Part shown: piece after piece, positions 18,281 through 26,378 of the stretch
How the letters are laid out: every line of letters starts with the position of its first letter
Numbering within the stretch: the stretch's first letter is position 1
Origin: Bacteroidaceae bacterium
Lineage (GTDB): Bacteria > Bacteroidota > Bacteroidia > Bacteroidales > Bacteroidaceae
Length of the DNA: 64,000 nucleotides
Reading direction: 5' to 3'
Assembly (NCBI GenBank): GCA_017547165.1
Contig: JAFYQK010000002.1
Coordinates: forward strand, 28,085-92,084
Made by a program: the position numbers and the translations under genes
The notes under the pieces: model-generated
The model's database searches: none
Told to the model about the DNA's origin: nothing
What the model saw: only the letters and a program-made list of their open reading frames with translations

Positions 18281-19285
18281 TCATTCTCTGAGCAACTTGC
18301 GTGCTGCCTCTATCAAAGTATCCTTGCCCTTTGCAACATCCTCGGCCTTCAACTCGCATGGAATGGTGGGAGGGATACCGAATTCGATGTGCTGCTGGTG
18401 TTTGTCATATTGGGGACAGGCACTGAATCTCACCAACCATCCGTTGGGTAATTCGCTCGTGAATGGCATGCCACTTCCTCCACCAGTATAATCCCCCAAG
18501 GTCTTTACCTGTGGGCAGCACAGCATATTTCTGACAAAAGTGTTTGTCGCACTGTAGCATTCGCGGTTGGTCAACACTATGGCAGGTTTCTGCCATCTTA
18601 CCGTAGAGCTGGGTTCAAGGTATTCGGCAGATAGTTCAGAGAATTCTGAATGTCCAGGTCCAGTCTTGTGTGAACGATAACCCACTAAAATACGTTCGTT
18701 GGTAAAATGCGACGAAAGGCGTTCGGCATAGTCCAACTGTCCGCCTCCATTGCCTCTGACATCTATTATCAGTCCAGTGCATAACCTTAAATAATGTAGG
18801 ACTTCTGCGATGTTGCCTTCGCCAATGCCAGAAGAGAAACTTGTGTAAACGATATAACCGATGTTATCGTCCAGAATGCGGTAACGGATGCCTCCGGCAA
18901 TACGATAGTCATTCCCCAGATAGTTGTTCCGGATGTCGTCATTAATGTTTCGTGGATAATCATCCTTCCATGCCCAATAGCGTCCGACGTCTGCCGCGGT
19001 GTATAGGTTGACATGTCCGTCTCGCAGTTCTGAAAGCATATTGCACAAGACTTCTCTTAGTTGGGATGATGACATATTCTTGTGAACTTGGCTCATGTAT
19101 CTGCCACGCACTTCGTTCCAATCAAGTCCAATCTTCTCAGCCTTGTAATCAAGGAAACAATAGTGTTGGTCGATTATTTTCCAGAGAGCCTCAGCATTTC
19201 CTTCTGGTGTATTGTCGAATTGCTCTTCATTTATGCACGAAGAGATTGAAAGCATGGTAAGGAGAATAAGTATGAGTCTTTTCAT
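18281..19285 (-). CDS. S41 family serine peptidase, lipoprotein
   Basis: A 334-residue lipoprotein (lipobox SISSC, Cys17). The N-terminal helical part (LRDGHVNLY) and the tail-specific-protease core are visible: IGYIVYTSF, LIIDVRGNGGG, then the nucleophile region NRECYSATNTFVRNM, then GDYTGGGSGMPF. This is the S41 arrangement common in Bacteroidetes envelope proteases. The PDZ domain of classical CtpA is short or absent. It sits at the outer or inner membrane facing the periplasm. It precedes the membrane-bound regulator with a 4-nt gap, so the two are almost certainly co-transcribed. Confidence 0.85.
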   Translation of the reverse strand: MKRLILILLTMLSISSCINEEQFDNTPEGNAEALWKIIDQHYCFLDYKAEKIGLDWNEVRGRYMSQVHKNMSSSQLREVLCNMLSELRDGHVNLYTAADVGRYWAWKDDYPRNINDDIRNNYLGNDYRIAGGIRYRILDDNIGYIVYTSFSSGIGEGNIAEVLHYLRLCTGLIIDVRGNGGGQLDYAERLSSHFTNERILVGYRSHKTGPGHSEFSELSAEYLEPSSTVRWQKPAIVLTNRECYSATNTFVRNMLCCPQVKTLGDYTGGGSGMPFTSELPNGWLVRFSACPQYDKHQQHIEFGIPPTIPCELKAEDVAKGKDTLIEAARKLLRE

Positions 19286-19350
19286 ATTTTAGAAACAAAT
19301 CACCAAGATTCCATTTATAATAGTTACCTACTAATCTATAGACACTTCTT

Positions 19351-20187
19351 TTATAATATCAACGCTTTGCTATCTCTTTCTGACTTGCCAATTAAACGGA
19401 AATGGCGTACAAAGCCAATCATGAAGGAGTGAGACCTGTCGTGCATCTTTATGTGGTTGATGTGGCTTTGCTTTATATCGCAGAGATAACCTACGCGAAG
19501 AACAAACTTTTTCCCTAATGGAATGTCTGCAGTTATCTGTTGCCAAAGGCTAAATGCGTTTAAGGGATATGTAAAACAGATGTTGTTGTTCAGGTGCCCT
19601 TCTCCAATCTCGTAATAGCTTTGGCCAAATTGAGGTGAGAACATAAATCCCAATACAGGCAAATTGGCTTGATACCTGATGTTGACTGGTAAGCCAAGGC
19701 ATTTGAATTTGTATATTGCCATAATGGAAGCAGATATGTCTGCCCCAAGTCTTGCCTGCGCCGGATTGTTTCCTCCTCTTGAGTTGTATAGAAATCCTGC
19801 ATCAGCACCAGCTCCTCCACCAACCATAAGGCGCAAGTTTCTGGCTGGTGTCCAATTGTAGTGCCAAAGTGCGTCATACGAAATCCGTCCTCCCCAATCG
19901 GTGGCTGATTGCGAAGCATTTTGGGAGTGTGAAAAGGCTCCTTGCCAAATGCTTTGGAATGAGATGCGACGTTGGACCATTCTCGTCATTCGAATGGTTT
20001 CGCGTAGAATATTTATTTGTAGACCAGAATAGTTTTGGGGCGAAAGATATGTGTCTAATTGGTGTGAACTGCCTATTCCGACTGCAAATGCATGGGAGTG
20101 TATGGAGTCACTCGTTTCTTGTGCTGTAGCAACTGAAACTGTCCCAATTGAAACAACTAAAGTTATGATGTACCGGAGAATGCTCAT
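19351..20187 (-). CDS. DUF3316-like exported beta-barrel protein
   Basis: A 278-residue protein with a signal peptide (cleavage near ATA-QET). Repeated amphipathic strands are visible throughout (for example LRLMVGGGAGADAGFLYN and VNIRYQANLPVLGF), consistent with an outer-membrane barrel. The block HLDTYLSPQNYSGLQI-like at about 39-55 agrees with my memory of DUF3316, a Bacteroidetes family. It follows the topoisomerase IV gene with a 21-nt gap and is probably co-transcribed, though a functional link is not obvious. Confidence 0.65.
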   Translation of the reverse strand: MSILRYIITLVVSIGTVSVATAQETSDSIHSHAFAVGIGSSHQLDTYLSPQNYSGLQINILRETIRMTRMVQRRISFQSIWQGAFSHSQNASQSATDWGGRISYDALWHYNWTPARNLRLMVGGGAGADAGFLYNSRGGNNPAQARLGADISASIMAIYKFKCLGLPVNIRYQANLPVLGFMFSPQFGQSYYEIGEGHLNNNICFTYPLNAFSLWQQITADIPLGKKFVLRVGYLCDIKQSHINHIKMHDRSHSFMIGFVRHFRLIGKSERDSKALIL

Positions 20188-20208
20188 AGGCGTGACAGTG
20201 TTTGGTAA

Positions 20209-22869
20209 TCAGTCAAACAGATGCATTTGCCCAGTGAGTTCGTCTTTAACATCCTGCTGGCTCTTGCCTTCATCGAGGTCTAATGCCTCTTGCGTTTCGG
20301 TGCCGTTTACCGCCTCATCTTGTTCATTCTCCTCTGGGAAGCGTAGCGGTTCAAGTTCCTCTACGTTTTCCACACTAAGTGTTGTTATGCGTTTGCCTTT
20401 GGCCTTGAAACTCTTTACACCAATAAATTCTTCGGCATCAATCTCTATTGGCTCGCGGAATGAATCGCTGCCACCATAAGTGACTTTAATGCGTGGATAG
20501 ACCGTGTCTGTCAGAAGTAACAATTCATTTGCCGCGTTTTCACCAAGGAAATTCTGGTGCTTGGCAGTTGCCTCGAAATGGAAGCGTTTCATATATGCAA
20601 AACCATTTTGGTCTTTGTCGTAAAGAACCGCAGTCCACACCTTATTGGCGTCGTACTTCTCTATCTTTAAGATTTTGTCTTCGTAATGGTTGTTGGTGTC
20701 AAAGTTGGTGGCATAGAAATCACCGTTTGACAAGATGACAAGAATCTGGTCGTCACTATGGAACTCGCCTAAATACTGCCCTTGCTCGTCATAATTAATG
20801 CGGTTAACATCGGGATCCCACCATACTTTTCGTCCTCCTAGAGTGCTTCCTCCATGACTTTTTAGGGTGATGCGCGCAATCTCGTTCTTCGACAGTAGAT
20901 TGCCTAAGGATGCTCTTCCCTTGATGGCAAGTATAGAGAAATCGTAGTCGAAGAACACCTTCTTCAGTTTGGGGTTGGGCTTCATTACAACCTTGATTGT
21001 CTCTGCCTCGCCGTTTGGATTTGCTGTAAAGTATATCACCTTACTGCCAGGGGTACCCTTGGTGATGTCGTATTCTCTGTCGCGAGTCAAACTGGTTACA
21101 TTAAAACGTTTGACATAATAGTTGCCGGCTTTGCCGTCGCGATAGACTGCATTGTAAATGATGCGACTGTCGCTCTTCTTGAAGATGGCGACATGCATTA
21201 TCTCAACCTTGCGCTTTTCTTTCTTCGAACGTTCTGTCTCGCCGATAAAAATCTTATCGGCAACTTTGACAACTTTGTATGTACCGTCCTTGTAGAAGAT
21301 GATGATGTCATCGATGTCCGAACAGTTGCAGATGTATTCGTCCTTCTTAAGTGATGTGCCAATGAAACCATCCTCGCGATTGATATACAGTTTTTCATTG
21401 GCTTCAACTACGGTGGCGGCCGAGATGGTGTCGAAATTCTTTATTTCGGTGCGACGGAGATGATTCTTGCCATATTTCTCAAGGATGAAGGTGAACCATT
21501 GGCTTGTCACCTCAATCATATTGCCGAGTTCCTTGTCGATTTGCGCGATTTCTTCACGAATGCGAGCCATAGACTCTTCTGCCTTATCCTTGTTAAATTT
21601 GAGGATACGTGCCATCTTAATCTCCATAAGTTTCAAGATGTCATCCTTGGTAACCTCACGAACCATCTTGGGGTACCAAGGTGTCAGGCGCTCGTCAATC
21701 CATTCACAGGCTTCATCCATGGTTTTTGCATTCTCAAATTTCTTGTCCTTATATATGCGTTCTTCTATGAAAATCTGTTCTAACGAAGCAAAGTGAAGTT
21801 GTTCAAGCAGTTCACCCTTACGGATAATCCTTTCCTGACGCAGAAGATTCAAGGTATTGTCAACAGAACGGCGCAATACATCGCTGACGGCAAGAAATTG
21901 TGGTTTCTTATCATCAATAACGCAGCAGTTAGGACTTATGCTTACTTCGCAATCAGTGCATGCATAGAGTGCATCAATTGTTTTGTCAGATGAGGCTCCT
22001 GGGGTGAGGTGTACTAAAATCTCTACATTAGCAGAGGTCATATCCTCAACCTTACGTACCTTGATTTTGCCTTTTTCGGCGGCCTTTAGTATGGAGTCAA
22101 TAAAGGTTGACGGTTTTGAGGCTGTGCCAGTAGTCTTTCCAAAAGGAATTTCCGTTATGGCAAGTGTCTTGTTGTCGCGTTTCTCTATTTTTGCCCTCAC
22201 TCGCACAGTTCCACCGCGCTGACCGTCGTTGTAACGACTGACATCAATGCTGCCGCCTGTAGGGAAATCAGGATACAACTGGAAATCCTCGTCATGAAGG
22301 TATTTTATCGCAGCCTGACATATTTCGGCAACATTGTGTGGTAATATTTTGCATGACAAACCAACAGCAATGCCTTCGGCGCCTTGTGCTAATAGAAGAG
22401 GGAATTTGACTGGTAAGGCAATTGGTTCTTTGTTGCGTCCGTCGTAACTTAATTTCCATTCGGTTGTTTTGGGGTTAAAGACAATATCCAACGCAAACTT
22501 AGACAGACGTGCCTCGATATAACGGGCAGCGGCTGCATCGTCTCCGGTGAGAATATTACCCCAGTTTCCCTGGCAATCAATCAAAAGTTCTTTTTGTCCC
22601 AACTGGACCAACGCATCTTTGATGCTTGCATCACCGTGAGGGTGAAACTGCATGGTGTGGCCAACGATATTGGCAACCTTGTTATATCGACCGTCGTCTA
22701 TACGTTTCATTGAATGCAGGATGCGGCGTTGGACGGGTTTGAATCCATCTCCGATATGTGGAACCGCACGTTCCAATATAACATATGATGCGTAGTCTAA
22801 AAACCAGTTTTGGTACATGTTGCCCAAATGGTGCGCAGGACCGCCTGAACTCTGTTTCTTGTCTGCCAT
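20209..22869 (-). CDS. parC: DNA topoisomerase IV subunit A
   Basis: An 886-residue type IIA topoisomerase subunit. The opening (NWFLDYASYVILERAVPHIGDGFKPVQRR) is ParC-like and not GyrA-like. The catalytic tyrosine is in AAAARYIEARL (Tyr117). The breakage-reunion core and a six-bladed C-terminal wrap region follow, then an acidic tail. With ParE it decatenates daughter chromosomes. In the quinolone region the sequence is HPHGDASIKDA: the serine that usually follows HPHGD and anchors the drug-magnesium bridge is Ala81, while the acidic partner is Asp85. A divergent nuclease gene starts 84 nt away. Confidence 0.95.
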   Translation of the reverse strand: MADKKQSSGGPAHHLGNMYQNWFLDYASYVILERAVPHIGDGFKPVQRRILHSMKRIDDGRYNKVANIVGHTMQFHPHGDASIKDALVQLGQKELLIDCQGNWGNILTGDDAAAARYIEARLSKFALDIVFNPKTTEWKLSYDGRNKEPIALPVKFPLLLAQGAEGIAVGLSCKILPHNVAEICQAAIKYLHDEDFQLYPDFPTGGSIDVSRYNDGQRGGTVRVRAKIEKRDNKTLAITEIPFGKTTGTASKPSTFIDSILKAAEKGKIKVRKVEDMTSANVEILVHLTPGASSDKTIDALYACTDCEVSISPNCCVIDDKKPQFLAVSDVLRRSVDNTLNLLRQERIIRKGELLEQLHFASLEQIFIEERIYKDKKFENAKTMDEACEWIDERLTPWYPKMVREVTKDDILKLMEIKMARILKFNKDKAEESMARIREEIAQIDKELGNMIEVTSQWFTFILEKYGKNHLRRTEIKNFDTISAATVVEANEKLYINREDGFIGTSLKKDEYICNCSDIDDIIIFYKDGTYKVVKVADKIFIGETERSKKEKRKVEIMHVAIFKKSDSRIIYNAVYRDGKAGNYYVKRFNVTSLTRDREYDITKGTPGSKVIYFTANPNGEAETIKVVMKPNPKLKKVFFDYDFSILAIKGRASLGNLLSKNEIARITLKSHGGSTLGGRKVWWDPDVNRINYDEQGQYLGEFHSDDQILVILSNGDFYATNFDTNNHYEDKILKIEKYDANKVWTAVLYDKDQNGFAYMKRFHFEATAKHQNFLGENAANELLLLTDTVYPRIKVTYGGSDSFREPIEIDAEEFIGVKSFKAKGKRITTLSVENVEELEPLRFPEENEQDEAVNGTETQEALDLDEGKSQQDVKDELTGQMHLFD

Positions 22870-22940
22870 TGTGATATGAATTTCAGTACAAATTTATAAA
22901 AAAAACACCACAAAATAGTTTAGTGCACATATCTTTTTGC

Positions 22941-22948
22941 TAACTTTG
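22941..22948 (+). promoter_or_regulatory. -7 box immediately upstream of nuclease gene
   Basis: TAACTTTG ends only 5 nt before the ATG at 22954, so the transcript would begin at or almost at the start codon. Confidence 0.6.
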
Positions 22949-22953
22949 TCTAC

Positions 22954-23889
22954 ATGAGGATTTTATTTGTGGCTTTGGTACTGTTTGCCCCAATGTTTTT
23001 GGTGCATGGGCAGGTGTTCCGTGTGGCAACATGGAATCTGGAAAATGCTTTTGATACGGTGCATGATGTTGGAAAAGATGATTATGAATTCCTTCCTTCG
23101 TCAGAACGAAAATGGCATGGAGGACGCTATTGGCGCAAGTTGCGTGGAATTACGCAAACGATTGCTGCAATGGAACTTCCTGCTTTGATAGGGGTACAAG
23201 AGGTGGAAAATGATACTGTGTTGCGCGACTTGACGAGGCGTACAGCATTATGGTCAGCACGTTACCGCTATTTGGTAACAGATTCGCCTGACGAGCGTGG
23301 AGTGGATGTTGGTTTACTATACAACCCGAAGGTGTTTTCTTTAATTGAATGGAAATCCTTGTCGGTACCCGCTAAGAAATATGGCTTAAGGTCAACAAGA
23401 GATATGTTGTTGGCCTCTGGTATAGTTGGTGACGATACGTTACATGTTTGTGTGGTGCATTTTCCTAGTCGACGCAACGATGATGAGGCTACGCGAAGGT
23501 TGCGTTCTCTTGTATCGGATGTCCTTGCCAATGTATTAGATTCTCTAAAGGGGAAGAATGTTATTGTAATGGGGGACTTTAATGCAGAAGTGGGGGATGA
23601 ACTCTTCTCGAGATTTTCTACATCACTGTATTCCTTGTTGCCTCAAAGCAAAAAGAATTCCAATAAGGTGAGGGGAACTTACTATTTTAGGGGAATATGG
23701 GGGTATTTGGATCATATTTTGGTTTCTCCTCAGTTGTTGCCGTTTGTGAAGGGAAATGCAATGGAGTGCCGTTTTCTTTGGTTATTGCGCACAAAAAAGC
23801 AAATTCCTCACCGAACCTATGGTGGGAAAAATTATTTAGGAGGGTTAAGTGACCATCTTCCGTTGGTTGTTGATATTGATATGAAATGA
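22954..23889 (+). CDS. Secreted endonuclease/exonuclease/phosphatase family protein
   Basis: A 311-residue exported protein (signal cleavage near VHG-QVF). It has the EEP superfamily motifs in order: ATWNLEN (about 25), IGVQEVEND (about 73, catalytic Glu), GVDVGLLY, VMGDFNAE (about 203) and SDHLPLV near the end (catalytic Asp-His pair). These proteins cleave phosphodiester bonds in DNA/RNA or phosphoinositides. With a signal peptide it likely acts in the periplasm or outside the cell, perhaps scavenging nucleic-acid phosphate or degrading extracellular DNA. It is transcribed alone, divergently from parC. Confidence 0.85.
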   Translation: MRILFVALVLFAPMFLVHGQVFRVATWNLENAFDTVHDVGKDDYEFLPSSERKWHGGRYWRKLRGITQTIAAMELPALIGVQEVENDTVLRDLTRRTALWSARYRYLVTDSPDERGVDVGLLYNPKVFSLIEWKSLSVPAKKYGLRSTRDMLLASGIVGDDTLHVCVVHFPSRRNDDEATRRLRSLVSDVLANVLDSLKGKNVIVMGDFNAEVGDELFSRFSTSLYSLLPQSKKNSNKVRGTYYFRGIWGYLDHILVSPQLLPFVKGNAMECRFLWLLRTKKQIPHRTYGGKNYLGGLSDHLPLVVDIDMK

Positions 23890-23894
23890 GTGGC

Positions 23895-24194
23895 TTACTT
23901 TTTGGCGCACGCAAACATTTTGTCCAACGTGTCTTGTGGATAAGGGCATGGCTCGCCAATTTTTTTGGCTTGTCTGAATTGAAAGCATGCTCTTATAACA
24001 GACTCTTCTTCAAAGCATTTAAATAAGGCACTTTTTATTTCATCGAGTTTTGCAATATCGTCCTTGTGAAACAGGTCGCATTCTGAATAACTTACATTTT
24101 TCTCGGGCATAACTCCGTGGTAGTAGTACGACCATACTAGAAACATCATGCACACTTCTGGTGTTATTAAGATATCATTCATGTTACGATTCAT
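23895..24194 (-). CDS. Unidentified 99-residue protein coupled to comF
   Basis: The ATG overlaps the comF stop by 4 nt (ATGA, 24191-24194), a strong sign of real, coupled translation. The protein is soluble, with five cysteines, a tyrosine cluster (WSYYYHG, about 22-28) and a helical middle (DDIAKLDEIKSALFKCFEEES). No known motif is recognised. It is convergent with the nuclease gene, whose stop is 5 nt away. I cannot assign a function. Confidence 0.65.
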   Translation of the reverse strand: MNRNMNDILITPEVCMMFLVWSYYYHGVMPEKNVSYSECDLFHKDDIAKLDEIKSALFKCFEEESVIRACFQFRQAKKIGEPCPYPQDTLDKMFACAKK

Positions 24195-24892
24195 TTGTCT
24201 TGTTTGGTAAATCCTAATGTATAAAGTTGTATACGCACAGTGGGGAAGTGTTGGCGAAGTGCCCTAATGCAGTCGCATAGAGTCGCCCCAGTTGTCATTA
24301 TGTCATCAACAAGCAGAATTGTCTTGTCGTTCAAATCACAACAATTCTGTTTTACTGCAAAGATATTGACTGTATTCTCTTTGCGTTCGTGTCCTTTCTT
24401 TTGTGTTTGTGAGGTGTTGTTGCGTATTCTGGTTAAGATGTTGTTATTTACAGGAATTCCTGTGCAAAGAGAAACTCCTTGCGCTATCCACTCCGCCTGG
24501 TTATAGCCGCGTTTGAATTTCCTTGTTTTTGCCAATGGGACAGGAATAATATAGTCAACTTCATTTCCAAGTCCTAATTTTTTCCAATATGGAAATGACA
24601 GGAATGCCATCTTTTTCCCCACTTGTGGACATCCGTGGTATTTTATGGCAATAAATATATTGTGGAATTTATTTTCCGGACAATAAAAGAACGAACTTCC
24701 TGCTGCATCCACATTGTGGGTGTTCCAGATTATTCGTAGGAAGGGATTGTCGGTGGCGTCTTCCCATCTAATATATTCTGTGTTGAAAAGACATACATTG
24801 CATAAATCTTTTTCTGAATTGTTAAGTTCTATGTCGCAAACAATGCAGTGTCTTGGCAGCAGAATGTCAAGAAATGTACGCCAAAAATTCAT
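24191..24892 (-). CDS. comF: ComF family phosphoribosyltransferase-like protein
   Basis: A 233-residue ComF homologue. The N-terminal zinc ribbon has cysteines at about 16, 19, 31 and 34. The phosphoribosyltransferase core carries IIPVPLAKTRKFKRGYNQAE and the PRPP-binding loop ILLVDDIMTTGAT (about 195). In naturally competent bacteria ComF helps import or process transforming single-stranded DNA; elsewhere its role is unclear. The start lies inside the end of the PHP gene (26-nt overlap). Confidence 0.88.
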   Translation of the reverse strand: MNFWRTFLDILLPRHCIVCDIELNNSEKDLCNVCLFNTEYIRWEDATDNPFLRIIWNTHNVDAAGSSFFYCPENKFHNIFIAIKYHGCPQVGKKMAFLSFPYWKKLGLGNEVDYIIPVPLAKTRKFKRGYNQAEWIAQGVSLCTGIPVNNNILTRIRNNTSQTQKKGHERKENTVNIFAVKQNCCDLNDKTILLVDDIMTTGATLCDCIRALRQHFPTVRIQLYTLGFTKQDK

Positions 24893-25580
24893 CAGGCCAA
24901 TAGTTCATAATCAATTCCTTCGGGAAATTCGCTTCGTCAATCATTTTCCAAAGGTATTTGTAGTCTGCAATGGAAAAAGAGACATGTGCATCGCTTCCTA
25001 ATATTACTGGAACACCATACTTACGGCTTAATCGCAGTATTTCTAAATTGTTGGCATAGGCCTGCACTTTACCTCTTGAGGGAATAAGGCTGCTATTGTT
25101 TATTTCCAAAAGAGTTTTTTGCTCACCAGAGGCAATAACCAAAGGTTTAAAGTTCAAATCTGCGGTGCCGTCTCCTGGGTGAGAAATAATCTGCACCCAA
25201 GGATTCCTGATTACGTTCAGCATACCTTGGGTGTTTTCTTCGCGTGTTCCACCATCCCAGCACAAAGCGTGAATGCCAGCAATGCGCAGGTCAAGAATAC
25301 GATAGTAGTTTTCGTCAAGATCTAATGTCCCATCCTTGTCTAAAATGTTAAGTTCTGCTCCCAATAAAAGCTTGATTCCATATATTTCTCGCGGAACTAC
25401 ATGCATATTGCGGAAATATATAGGATCGCATGTGCCCGGAATGCTCGGTGCATGTTCTGTTATGCCAAGAATTTGCAACTTTTGGTTGGCTGCTTCTTGG
25501 GCCATTTCCTGTATGGTGCTATATGCGTGGCCAGAAACAATGGTGTGCGTATGCACATCTAATTTTGGAGTAAGTTGCAT
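24867..25580 (-). CDS. PHP-domain phosphoesterase (YcdX-like)
   Basis: A 237-residue PHP (polymerase and histidinol phosphatase) protein. Metal-binding motifs are in order: DVHTHTIVSGHAY (about 8-20), GITEHAPS, GAELNI, IISHPGDG and GSDAHVS (about 200). The layout matches the YcdX-type trinuclear zinc phosphatases, whose natural substrate is not firmly known. It is the middle gene of a run with tight overlaps (SecB-like gene, PHP, comF, 99-residue protein). Confidence 0.85.
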   Translation of the reverse strand: MQLTPKLDVHTHTIVSGHAYSTIQEMAQEAANQKLQILGITEHAPSIPGTCDPIYFRNMHVVPREIYGIKLLLGAELNILDKDGTLDLDENYYRILDLRIAGIHALCWDGGTREENTQGMLNVIRNPWVQIISHPGDGTADLNFKPLVIASGEQKTLLEINNSSLIPSRGKVQAYANNLEILRLSRKYGVPVILGSDAHVSFSIADYKYLWKMIDEANFPKELIMNYWPDEFLAYIS

Positions 25581-26053
25581 TATGCTTCAGCCTGTGGGGT
25601 TGGGGATTGTGGAGTGGCATTACGTGGGAAACGTAAATCGTCTCGCATGAATTGTTGTGGATTGACAAGTGGTAGCATGGCACGTGGAAAGCCAGCATCG
25701 TCAGTTCGCACTGCGAGAATACCTCTCGCTGCTCCTATGGTAATGTCTGTAAGGTGATGCACAAGGCCTGCCGGCAGTATCCATTGGTCACCGCTTAAAT
25801 TGTACATGGATGACCAGGACTCTCGTGAAAATTCAAAGACGCTTTCCACAGAAAGGAGAATTTGTGTTATATCGTTCTTTTTGTATTCGATATTAAGTAA
25901 GCACCGGACCAAACGGTTTTGCGTGTCGCTGCTGAAGTTGATTTGATTGCCAACTTGTAGTTCGCCTTCTGGCCATTCGTTGCATAATGCTACAAATTGC
26001 ACCTGACGAACATCGTTTAATTTGAATTGAATCTGTATTTGCTGTTTGCTCAT
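25580..26053 (-). CDS. SecB-like protein
   Basis: A 157-residue protein whose stop shares a base with the PHP start. The pattern resembles the SecB chaperone fold: an N-terminal strand (IQIQFKLNDVRQVQFVAL), a central pair of strands (NRLVRCLLNIEYKKND, ITQILLSVESVFEF), and then a helix plus the tail LTDITIGAARGILAVRT followed by LPLVNPQQFM. SecB proteins also end with a helix, a Gly/Thr-containing turn and a [LA]-P-x-[VI]N block. Solitary SecB-like proteins occur as chaperones in toxin-antitoxin systems, but no toxin is visible here. The family call is by motif resemblance only. Confidence 0.5.
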   Translation of the reverse strand: MSKQQIQIQFKLNDVRQVQFVALCNEWPEGELQVGNQINFSSDTQNRLVRCLLNIEYKKNDITQILLSVESVFEFSRESWSSMYNLSGDQWILPAGLVHHLTDITIGAARGILAVRTDDAGFPRAMLPLVNPQQFMRDDLRFPRNATPQSPTPQAEA

Positions 26054-26378
26054 ATGGCTTAATATTAAAATCTTACATTATCTGCGTTGTAAAGGTACAA
26101 CTTTTATCCTTAAATACTTGATAAGTAACATTCAAAAAATAACCAGTCCCGTATTTTATTGTTCTCTTGTAATTCTTATGTTTGTCTTTTTACCATTTTT
26201 CCTTCTTGCTCATCATCCATATTGTTCGCCCCTTCTTTGCAAAAACATGCAAAACAATCAAAAAATACTATTTAAAATTGATGCTGCTTATTATTTTCGT
26301 GTTACTAAAAAAACGATGCAATGATCATAAATTGCAAAAATAATTGTACTTTTGCATAGAGAGTAACCAAATAAGAAT
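26054..26378. other. 325-nt divergent intergenic region
   Basis: The region between the SecB-like gene (minus) and the BRCT-like gene (plus) is A+T rich and holds no convincing gene. An inverted repeat GTTGTA/TACAAC (26086-26101) overlaps a near-consensus minus-strand -7 box (TACCTTTA), and a plus-strand TACTTTTG lies at 26347-26354. Nothing else was recognised. Confidence 0.5.
26347..26354 (+). promoter_or_regulatory. -7 box of BRCT-like gene
   Basis: TACTTTTG fits TAnnTTTG and lies 24 nt before the ATG at 26379. No clear -33 box was found. Confidence 0.5.

Noticed and set aside
23895-26053. Toxin-antitoxin operon around the SecB-like gene
   Set aside because: The neighbours are a PHP phosphoesterase, ComF and a 99-residue unknown; none resembles a known toxin, so the idea is not supported.
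26046-26324. 92-residue plus-strand frame in the gap before the BRCT-like gene
   Set aside because: It overlaps the start and promoter region of the minus-strand SecB-like gene, is very A+T rich and has no domain or plausible start.
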